A stretch of 57,626 bases of DNA, from assembly GCA_964545075.1 (NCBI GenBank), contig CAZJFS010000008.1, forward strand, positions 1-57,626, in the 5' to 3' direction. Positions 1 through 7,500 of this stretch are shown here, piece after piece. Under the pieces are notes generated by a model that was not told the DNA's origin, made no database searches, and worked only from the letters and a program-made list of their open reading frames with translations. Origin of the DNA: DAOPXV01 sp035352535. GTDB taxonomy: Bacteria > Muiribacteriota > UBA9980. The position numbers were made by a program, and so were the translations under genes. Within the stretch, counting starts at the first letter, position 1. Each line of letters starts with the position of its first letter.

Positions 1-444
1 GAATGGAAGTTTTTCGGCCGTTATTTTGATCACCGCGAGATCGGTTTTTATATCCGAACCGATAAGCTCGGCGTCCAGTTTCCTTTTGTCGAGAAGCGTT
101 ACCGATATCTTGTCCGCTCCGTGCACCACGTGTTCGTTAGTGAGGATATACCCGTCTTTATTCATTATGACGCCGGAGCCGCATCCTTTTTGAGGATAAA
201 GCTGGTCGTAGTATTGTTCGTCCCAGCCAAAACCTGCATATCGTCTAACTTTGATCTCTTTTACCGTATTTATGAAAACTACCGCCGGAGATAATTTTTC
301 GGCTATATCGGCGACGAGCTCCGTTTCATTCGTGCCGGGGATCATATTACCCTTCGAAAAAACCGCCGTTGAAAAGAATGTTAATATAAAAAATGCTGAA
401 ACTGATACTTTAATAATATTTTTAACAGAGAAAGAGCGTGTCAT
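1..444 (-). CDS. htrA: HtrA/DegP-type periplasmic serine protease, partial (N-terminal 148 residues)
   Basis: This is the start of a trypsin-fold envelope protease running off the left edge. The signal peptide ends near TAVFS. The catalytic His lies in GYILTNEHVVHGAD and the catalytic Asp in SDIKTDLAVIKI; the Ser loop and any PDZ domains are outside the window. GCGSGVIMNKDG is the usual HtrA strand before the His. The ATG at 444 follows an AGGAGG site six bases upstream. HtrA proteins degrade or refold misfolded envelope proteins. A consensus promoter lies at 602-630, giving an approximately 150-base leader. Family membership is clear; the exact paralogue (DegP, DegS or DegQ type) cannot be told. 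Confidence 0.9.
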   Translation of the reverse strand, partial: MTRSFSVKNIIKVSVSAFFILTFFSTAVFSKGNMIPGTNETELVADIAEKLSPAVVFINTVKEIKVRRYAGFGWDEQYYDQLYPQKGCGSGVIMNKDGYILTNEHVVHGADKISVTLLDKRKLDAELIGSDIKTDLAVIKITAEKLPF

Positions 445-601
445 TTACTGCCTCCTTAAAAAATTAAGTTTTCGTTTTATTCATTTGGCGACATATGCGA
501 ATATTAAAAGAGCTTTTCGAATTAAAACACACGGGAGCGAGGTTTTAATCGGCGTCAAACAAGGCCGATGGTCATTATCTTTAAAGTCCTGATTTTTAAA
601 A

Positions 602-630
602 ATTATACAACAAGGTTTTTTCTTTGTCAA
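602..630 (-). promoter_or_regulatory. Sigma70-type promoter for htrA
   Basis: On the minus strand TTGACA (625-630) and TATAAT (602-607) are separated by exactly 17 bases, a perfect consensus. Predicted transcription start is near 595, so the htrA leader is about 150 bases. The 14 bases CCTTGTTGTATAAT at the -10 end are identical in the ndk promoter on the other strand. Confidence 0.8.
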
Positions 631-680
631 GTGCCGGAGGGCGAAAGCGTTGAATGCATATTCCGGACTTATAAAAGTCC

Positions 681-709
681 TTGCAAATTAAGGTGAAATT
701 TAGTAGAAT
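681..709 (+). promoter_or_regulatory. Promoter for rpiB-upp
   Basis: TTGCAA (681-686), 17-base spacer, TAGAAT (704-709). The predicted start near 717 gives a leader of about 30 bases before rpiB. Confidence 0.65.
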
Positions 710-746
710 TCTATCCGTCCGGTAAAAAACATCCGCGGAGAATGAA

Positions 747-1214
747 ATGAGTGAAATTATGAAAAAAGTTAAAATAGCCCTGGGATCGGATCACGGCGGG
801 GCGGCGTTGAAAAAGGCCGCGAGCGAAATTATTTCAAGGGAATTTGCCGATTTGGAATTTGTCGATATGGGAGGCGCCGAAGGCGTTTCAAGCGATTATC
901 CGGATATGGCGTTAAGCGTCGCCGAAAAAGTCGCGGCGCGTGAATTCAAATACGCGATATTATTCTGCGGAACCGGCCAGGGCATGGCGATAGCCGCGAA
1001 TAAGGTGGAAGGCGTCAGGGCCGCGTGCGTTACGGATCCGGTAGTGGCCAGGTTCGTGCGCGAACATAACGACGCGAATGTTCTGGCCCTCGGCGGAAGG
1101 ATAACCGGAATAGAGGTCGCCGCCGAGATAATACGGGTATTTTTAAAGACCAATTTTGCCGGAGAAAGGCATAAAAAAAGGGTGGATAAAATAAATGAAT
1201 ACGAAAAAAGATAA
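747..1214 (+). CDS. rpiB: Ribose-5-phosphate isomerase B
   Basis: Interconverts ribose 5-phosphate and ribulose 5-phosphate in the cytosolic pentose phosphate pathway; some family members act on allose or galactose phosphates. The 155-residue length is usual for LacAB/RpiB. Visible motifs are GSDHGG near the N-terminus, the catalytic-cysteine loop CGTGQGMAIAANK and REHNDANVLALGGR. The ATG at 747 has GGAG six bases upstream; ATG at 759 is a possible internal alternative. The gene overlaps upp by 20 bases, so the two are co-transcribed and link ribose phosphate metabolism to PRPP-dependent salvage. Confidence 0.95.
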   Translation: MSEIMKKVKIALGSDHGGAALKKAASEIISREFADLEFVDMGGAEGVSSDYPDMALSVAEKVAAREFKYAILFCGTGQGMAIAANKVEGVRAACVTDPVVARFVREHNDANVLALGGRITGIEVAAEIIRVFLKTNFAGERHKKRVDKINEYEKR

Positions 1215-1854
1215 GCCGCACGCTAAAGGCGAGCTGGTCATCGTAAATCATCCGCTTATAAAGCACAAGGTCACGCTTCTTCGAAACAAGAATACCAGGG
1301 TGAATATTTTCCGCGAATTGGTGGAAGAGATATCCATGCTTCTGGGTTTCGAGGCTACCGCCGATTTTCCGCTGTACGAAGTCGAAGTCGAAACGCCTAT
1401 TACGAAAACTTATGGTTATAAGATCGAAGGAAAGAAAGTCGCGATAGTCCCTATACTTCGCGCCGGACTTTCGATGGTTAACGGGATACAAAAACTGATG
1501 CCGCTGGCGAAGGTCGGCCATATCGGAATTTATCGCAATCCCGAAACTTTCGAGCCGGTTGAATATTTCTGCAAGCTTCCGGTTTCGATAGACAAGAGGG
1601 CCGTTCTTTTGTGCGACCCGATGCTCGCGACTGGCGGATCGGCAGTGGCGGCTATCGATATGCTCAAAAAACGCGGGGCTAAGGACATAAAATTTATATG
1701 TCTTATAGCGGCGCCTGAAGGCGTAAAAGAGCTGCATTCGCATCATCCGGAAATTAAAATTTTTACGGCTGCGTTAGACGAAAAACTCAATGATCATGCC
1801 TATATAGTTCCCGGGCTCGGCGACGCCGGAGACAGAATATACGGAACGTTGTAA
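1195..1854 (+). CDS. upp: Uracil phosphoribosyltransferase
   Basis: Converts uracil and PRPP to UMP for pyrimidine salvage. The 219-residue protein carries the PRPP-binding loop LLCDPMLATGGSA and the uracil-binding C-terminus GLGDAGDRIYGT, both diagnostic of bacterial UPRT. It starts inside the end of rpiB (20-base overlap) with GGTGGAT before the ATG. An intrinsic terminator follows immediately, closing the two-gene operon. Confidence 0.97.
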   Translation: MNTKKDKPHAKGELVIVNHPLIKHKVTLLRNKNTRVNIFRELVEEISMLLGFEATADFPLYEVEVETPITKTYGYKIEGKKVAIVPILRAGLSMVNGIQKLMPLAKVGHIGIYRNPETFEPVEYFCKLPVSIDKRAVLLCDPMLATGGSAVAAIDMLKKRGAKDIKFICLIAAPEGVKELHSHHPEIKIFTAALDEKLNDHAYIVPGLGDAGDRIYGTL

Positions 1855-1860
1855 ACTTTA

Positions 1861-1887
1861 AAAAAGACGCAGTATATGCGTCTTTTT
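1861..1887 (+). terminator. Intrinsic terminator of rpiB-upp
   Basis: Stem GACGCA/TGCGTC (1866-1871 with 1877-1882) with a five-base loop, extended by five A:T pairs and ending in a T-run starting at 1883, seven bases after the upp stop codon. Confidence 0.85.
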
Positions 1888-2003
1888 TTATATATATGGA
1901 TATTTTTCATCATCCGCTACATGTGAGTTCGAAATTTAACTGAAAATCTTCAATTTGTTTGACATTCAAGTGTTTCAGCGTATTTTTATCAGGAAACAAA
2001 AGG

Positions 2004-2032
2004 TTGAAAAAAGCCAAGCCTTGTTGTATAAT
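2004..2032 (+). promoter_or_regulatory. Promoter upstream of ndk
   Basis: TTGAAA (2004-2009), 17-base spacer, TATAAT (2027-2032). The predicted start is near 2039, leaving an unusually long leader of about 157 bases before ndk. CAAGCCTTG at 2015-2023, inside the promoter spacer, is the inverse of CAAGGCTTG at 2057-2065. Confidence 0.7.
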
Positions 2033-2196
2033 ATTGAAAATATCGCTTGATCTGTTCAAGGCTTGTCCGGATGGCAGGCGTTTTCTACGGCTGACTTTCG
2101 CCGGGGAATTTCATCCGGCTATGTAAACCGGGTGCGCTGGTTTTGGGAGATTTTATATTTAGCATAGAATTATTGATAAAGTGAGGTAATTTTTAA
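2033..2196 (+). promoter_or_regulatory. Long ndk leader with inverted repeats; possible structured RNA
   Basis: No open frame of note. CCGGATG (2067-2073) is complementary to CATCCGG (2112-2118), and GC-rich segments between and after them could pair further. I could not match the leader to a known riboswitch, 6S RNA or SRP RNA. A small RNA or a regulatory leader of ndk are both possible; plain untranslated sequence is not excluded. Confidence 0.35.
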
Positions 2197-2658
2197 ATGG
2201 AAAGAACATTCGTTATGGTGAAACCTGACGGCGTGGATAAACGCCTTATAGGCGAGGTTATTTCAAGGATCGAAAAAAAGGGGCTTAAGATCGCGGGTAT
2301 GAAGATGATGAAGCTGTCCGAGGAGTTCGCGGGGCAGCATTACGCGGAACATGTAGGGAAACCTTTTTATACTCCGCTTGTTAAATTCACGACATCCGGT
2401 CCGGTAGTCGCGATGGTCGTCGAGGGGCCAGACGTTATTCACGTCATGCGCGAGATGGCCGGAAAAACCAATCCGGCCGATGCCGCTCCCGGAACAATAA
2501 GAAAAGAATTCGCGATGTTTGTTACATATAACATAGTTCACTGTTCGGACGGCAAGGAATCCGCGGACCGCGAGATTTCCCATTTCTTCAAACCCGAGGA
2601 AATAATCGATTATACGACGTCGCTTGAAAAATGGAATACGCTCCGCCAGTGGAATTAG
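2197..2658 (+). CDS. ndk: Nucleoside diphosphate kinase
   Basis: Transfers the gamma-phosphate of ATP to NDPs through a phosphohistidine intermediate, balancing the NTP and dNTP pools. The 153-residue protein starts MERTFVMVKPDGV and has the active-site His in NIVHCSDGKESADREI; the usual motif is NIVHGSDS, so a Cys replaces the Gly after the His. Length and fold motifs are otherwise normal. GAGG lies about ten bases before the ATG. It ends convergent with the NHL gene, 26 bases away. Confidence 0.96.
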   Translation: MERTFVMVKPDGVDKRLIGEVISRIEKKGLKIAGMKMMKLSEEFAGQHYAEHVGKPFYTPLVKFTTSGPVVAMVVEGPDVIHVMREMAGKTNPADAAPGTIRKEFAMFVTYNIVHCSDGKESADREISHFFKPEEIIDYTTSLEKWNTLRQWN

Positions 2659-2684
2659 TCCGTTAAAGTTAACGGCATATTGTA

Positions 2685-3851
2685 TTAAAGCGTGTTAACC
2701 ATCGCGGAATCAAATATGATTTTGCGTATTTGCGGTTTATTCATATCTGAAATTAGCAATTCTCCGTTTTTACTGAATGCAATGGTTATATCGCCGGAAA
2801 GTTCCGCATCGGAATGGCTGTCATATGCCCTGAGAGAAACCGCTGAAATATAGCCTTCACGGTCTATTACTTTTAGCCTGTCTTCGCTGTTATCCGCTAC
2901 AAAAATATTATTTTCATTGTCTATAGCTAATGATTGCGGAGATTTAATCGCATATTTTTTTGAGCCTGCGCGATACTTTAACGCGATAGTTGTAACATTT
3001 CCAAATTGATTGATTTTTCTGATTTTATCATTGGCGAAATCCGCTACATATAAGTTATCATCCTTATCGCATGCAATTGAATAAGGTCTGTTAAATGCAG
3101 CCATTGTGGATGCGCCATCCATCAATCCTTTTGTTTTGGTTCCGGCCAGTGTTGATACTATATTATCGGGCGAAATTTTTCTTATCGAGTGATTATATTC
3201 ATCAGCTACATATATATTGCCTTTTTTATCCATGGCAAGTGAACGAGGGTTACAAAATTCAGCCTCTTTTCCAAAGCCGTTTTTGTATCCATCGATTCCG
3301 CTGCCCGCGATTGTGACGATATGGCCTTTTGTATCTATTTTACTTATTTTATGGTCACTATATTCAGCGACTATGATATTTCCGTCTTTATCTATTACAA
3401 TTCCAAGCGGGTCGCAAAGCTTTTTTTCATTTGAAGAATTTGATTCGAATTGATTATTATATAAAATATTTGATACATATCCGTTTGCCGTTATTTTTCG
3501 TATAGTGCCATTATCCGTATCCGATAAATATATATTTTCATTTTTATCTACAGCTATTCCTAATATATGTCCAAATGAAGCATTAACATTTGTGCCGTCC
3601 GCAAAACCGAATGAATTCTTGCCGGCTAAAAAAGCTATCTTTGCGTTAAAAATATTTATTTTGCTCTGATTATATTTATTAGTGATATTTTCGATATTTT
3701 TATTAAAATTAGTTTTAATCTTTATTTTATTATTTTCGTTAGAATTAAAAGCATTGGTTTTTATAGATTTATAAATCAAAATAAAATGAAAAGCAATAAA
3801 AATAATTATTAATGTTTTTTCGAATGTTCGCTGACTAATATTAAATCGCAT
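2685..3851 (-). CDS. NHL-repeat beta-propeller protein, membrane-anchored or secreted
   Basis: 388 residues. An N-terminal hydrophobic segment (roughly residues 11-28) is followed by a linker rich in Asn, Lys and Ile, then about five to six NHL-type blades. These repeat the pattern GIAVDKNENIYLSDTDNGTI, each with a D-x-D/A-N core and an IRKI strand. Such propellers bind proteins or sugars outside the cytoplasm; no ligand can be inferred. I place the start at 3851 because GGAGG lies seven bases upstream there; an upstream ATG at 3890 lacks such a site. Codons are much more AT-rich than in neighbouring genes. A perfect promoter lies at 3968-3996. Confidence 0.8.
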   Translation of the reverse strand: MRFNISQRTFEKTLIIIFIAFHFILIYKSIKTNAFNSNENNKIKIKTNFNKNIENITNKYNQSKINIFNAKIAFLAGKNSFGFADGTNVNASFGHILGIAVDKNENIYLSDTDNGTIRKITANGYVSNILYNNQFESNSSNEKKLCDPLGIVIDKDGNIIVAEYSDHKISKIDTKGHIVTIAGSGIDGYKNGFGKEAEFCNPRSLAMDKKGNIYVADEYNHSIRKISPDNIVSTLAGTKTKGLMDGASTMAAFNRPYSIACDKDDNLYVADFANDKIRKINQFGNVTTIALKYRAGSKKYAIKSPQSLAIDNENNIFVADNSEDRLKVIDREGYISAVSLRAYDSHSDAELSGDITIAFSKNGELLISDMNKPQIRKIIFDSAMVNTL

Positions 3852-3967
3852 ATAAATTCCTCCAGCCATGTATTTAAACATAGAACTCAAAACTTACCGG
3901 AAAAACAGTGAATTTCGAAGCGATTATTATTCCAAATAAAATCAATCACTACTATTTACTACTTATA

Positions 3968-3996
3968 ATGATAGCATTTTCAAACATCTTTGTCAA
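3968..3996 (-). promoter_or_regulatory. Promoter for the NHL-repeat gene
   Basis: Minus-strand TTGACA (3991-3996), 17-base spacer, TATCAT (3968-3973). Predicted start is near 3961, with a leader of about 110 bases. Confidence 0.75.
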
Positions 3997-4506
3997 TAGC
4001 GGATAGTAGTGTTGCTATATTTTTAAAATCGGATAATCTTTATTTATAATATATAATGATTATGTTTACGAGCTTGATAAAATTTGATGATAAAACTTAT
4101 TTTGAATATTTATTATATTAATTTTAGTTTTAAGTCTGACTAATTGTAAAATAATTTGCGTTATACTGACGCGCCGTTCGGCATCCGGCGGTTCATAAGG
4201 CTTGCTAACTTTCGTTTACAGGACTTCTTATATTTTGGTTTATATTATAATATATCAGCATGATATAATAAGGAACAGTCCATGAAATCAATGTAGCTTG
4301 AATACAGGGTTTAGAAGAAAATTCGATAATTTCAATATGTAGAGGCTGTATGGACTAAAAATTATTCGCGTCGATATGCGACCGGTGACCTTCGCTATAT
4401 AAAACCTATAAACATTTGCTGTTTGTTACCGATATGTTGCTTATATCAGACCAGTTTTTAGGTGAAATTTGTTTATTTTTTATATATTTATGGAAGGTGG
4501 ATTTCA
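3997..4506. other. AT-rich divergent intergenic region with a possible leader for the surface protein
   Basis: No gene seen. The first 170 bases are very AT-rich. TATACT at 4162-4167 and TATAAT-like boxes at 4246-4251 and 4264-4269 could be -10 elements for the rightward gene, but none has a convincing -35 box. AGTCCAT (4277-4283) can pair with ATGGACT (4350-4356), enclosing 66 bases, which suggests a folded leader. GGAAGGTGG just before 4501 is the ribosome binding site of the next gene. Confidence 0.4.
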
Positions 4507-7500
4507 ATGAAAAATGTCTTCAAAACTGGGGTTTTAGTAACCAGTATCTTTGTTTTACTGCATCTAATGTCCATAACGGGATGGTGCGCCGCGACCGTGT
4601 CGCTTACCCCGTCAATGGTCTCGCCGGGAAGTCAGAACATCACTTTTCTGGCTCAGAGAAGCGATACGACTACTGAAGAAATAAATATAAGCGTTACTTT
4701 GAGCAGCGGCGGAAGCGCGTCATTTAAAATTAACGCTTATCAGGGTTTCGCTTCAGGGTCGGCCACGATTACCGCGGTCGCCGGAGCTTCGTATACCGCT
4801 ACCGCTACGATAACCCAGACGGGTCAGGCCGCTCAGACTAACGTCGCCGTCGCCGGAAGCCCTATCGTTGTCACCTCCAGCTCGACTCCGGCTCCCACGA
4901 ATCCCCCGGTTATCGCGACGATTAACTCGGGCCCTATAACTCCGCCCGTATATTCGAAGTTCAGAAATTTTAACGTGGCCGGCACCGCCGACGCTTCCAC
5001 TACGCTTGAAGTTCAGGTTAACGGAGCTAAACAGGGTACGGCTCTCGTAACCGTGAGTGGACAATGGTCATTCACCGCTTCAGTTTTAACCGATGGAGCG
5101 GTTACGGTCCAGGCCGTTAACTCCAAGGGTTCATCTAATTCAGTCAGCCTGACCGTCGATCAGACAAAACCGCAGATAAAAATAGATTATAATCCGACGG
5201 CTCAGCCGTATTCGGTCGGAAACGTTAATATAACGGCTACGGTAACCGACGCCGGATCGGCAAACCTGGCATCGCTCAACCTCAGTATTATTACGCCTAA
5301 CGGTATGCCGGCGCCCTTAACGCTCATGCCAGCTACCGGAACCGCGACAACCTTCACCGGAACGATCGCGATCACGAAGAGTAATGGCAAAACAATGATT
5401 GCCGGCGTTGAAACGACTGACGGATCCTGCACGATGTTCGCGCAGATCACCGACCCGGCTGGAAATACGTCGACGGATGTCTCGAGCGGCGGAACTTTTA
5501 CGGTCAGCACGGGCGGGCCCAGCTCCGCCGGCGCTTCGGTAATAGTTGAAAACAGTTCTCAATATTCAAACAATCAATTGGTTAATTTTACATGGAAGGG
5601 TTTCAGCCATGTCAACGGCGTCGCTAAACTCACTAAATACTGGGCGATCGCGGTACAACCTCCGGCTGCGCCCCCCGCCGATACTAACACCTGGACGGAT
5701 ATGGGAGCCGGATCGAACGGCGGCGGCTCGGGAAGCCTTCGCGTAAATAGCGATGGAACATGGGAAATTCACGTAAAAGCCCAGGACGCTACGCCTGAAT
5801 TTTCAACCAGCGTAAGCGACGGCATAATAGTCGATTCGATCGGTCCCGCCGTTAATGCCTCTTCTACTGTACCTACGGGAAGTAATGGCACCGAACAAAC
5901 TGAAATTACATGTACTTTAAATGAGGCGACATCGGGTTTAAAATATGAAAGCGTCGTTATGAGCGTCAATGGGACTCAATATTCGCCGAATCTGACAGGC
6001 GTCGCGAACCCCAGTCCCGCTATGTTTGTAACACCCGCAGGCGCGGGAGTTTACAGAATAACATTCAAGCCTCAGCTTATAGGTTTAAAATACCCGAAAG
6101 GCAGCAATGTTAGTGTCGTCATCGGCAGCGCTACGATGGATAATGCCGGAAATCATCTCGGAGGTTCGGGCAGCACGGCTCCGGGCGCCGATTATTCATG
6201 GTCGTTTACCGTTAGCACCAGCACTACCGCTCCGGGAGTCGGCACGGCTCTTCCCGCGGCTAACGGTTATTACAAAAATAAAAGGCCTCCAATAACGCTT
6301 CATCTCGACGATGCCGACGGCGTCGATCCCGCGTCGGTTCTGATGTCTATATCAAACGGAAATAACTATATGTCGTTTAACGTAGGGCCGAATCTTACGC
6401 TTAATCATGCGGCTGGAAGCACCGACAACGTTTTATTGCTTACGCCTCCTACCGACCTCGCGGAAGGCACGGTCACCGTTTCTCTTCAAACGGCGAAAGA
6501 TACGGTTGGAAATCCTATGAACCAGTATTCGTGGACATTTTATGTCGATACTGCCGCTCCGGTTCCTTCAAACCCTTATCCGGCTAACTTAAATACTACT
6601 TCGACCACGAACCCTATAATAAATTTAAAGCTTGACGACGCTGGTTCCGGCGTGGATTATTCACCAACCGGCATTGAGCTCGAAGTGAAATTCATTCCGA
6701 TATCGAACCCGACGGCCACCTGGGTCAGGACTTTAACGGTGGATGACGCCGCCAATCCGGGGCTTACATATAATCCGTCGACGAAGATGTTGAGTTTTAA
6801 TCCGGCGCTCGACGCCAGCCATACCATGGGCGTGGGCTCGGTTGAAGTCACGCTTAAAAAATCTCTGGATAAGGCCGTTACGACCGACGTTCCTCCCGTA
6901 GCGTCGCCTAACTCTCTGACTCCGGAATATAAGTGGTCGTTTCTGATCTCGACATCGGCGGGCCCTGTCGTTTCATTCAATGACAGCATTCCCCTTCCTC
7001 CCGATCAGGCGACCGGAACTTACAGATATTCAAATCTGGAGCCGCTAATAATAAGAACTATCCTTATAGATGAGGATCTCATAGATCATGCTTCACTGCT
7101 TCTGGATTTTAACGGCAGGACGTTTAGAAACGGCGACGCTCAAATCAGTTGGGCGACGGTTAATAACATATCGGTAGCGGGCACTCATGAAGTTGTGGTA
7201 TTTAACCTTTCGAATGACTCTTCGCTTATAAACCAGGGTACTAATGAATTACATCTTCGCGCCGCGAGCGACAGAACCGGGAAACCGCTTCAGATACCTT
7301 CCGGCTCGACATACGTTAACCTGTCTTTCATATATGATACGGAAGGACCGAAAGGTTCGGCCCCGAATCCCGCGGATACAATTTACGACCTGGTTAACGG
7401 GCAGGTAAAATGCTCGCTGACGGATAACTTTTCAACCGTCGAAAGAGTTTACCTCGACGTTACCGATTCTGAAACGGGTTCAACGACTTCATATACCACG

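Noticed and set aside
251..592. A 113-codon plus-strand frame opposite htrA
   Set aside because: It is antisense to the clear HtrA reading frame and its leader, with no recognisable protein features.
1030..1746. Long minus-strand frame across rpiB and upp
   Set aside because: It is the antisense shadow of two well-identified genes.
2039..2196. 6S RNA, SRP RNA or a riboswitch in the ndk leader
   Set aside because: The conserved cores of those RNAs (for example the SRP tetraloop region) could not be found; only generic inverted repeats are present.
4370..4460. Cyclic-di-GMP riboswitch before the surface protein
   Set aside because: The conserved GEMM aptamer blocks could not be located.
4462..4506. 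Upstream ATG of the giant surface protein
   Set aside because: No ribosome binding site precedes it, and it would place extra residues before a normal signal peptide.
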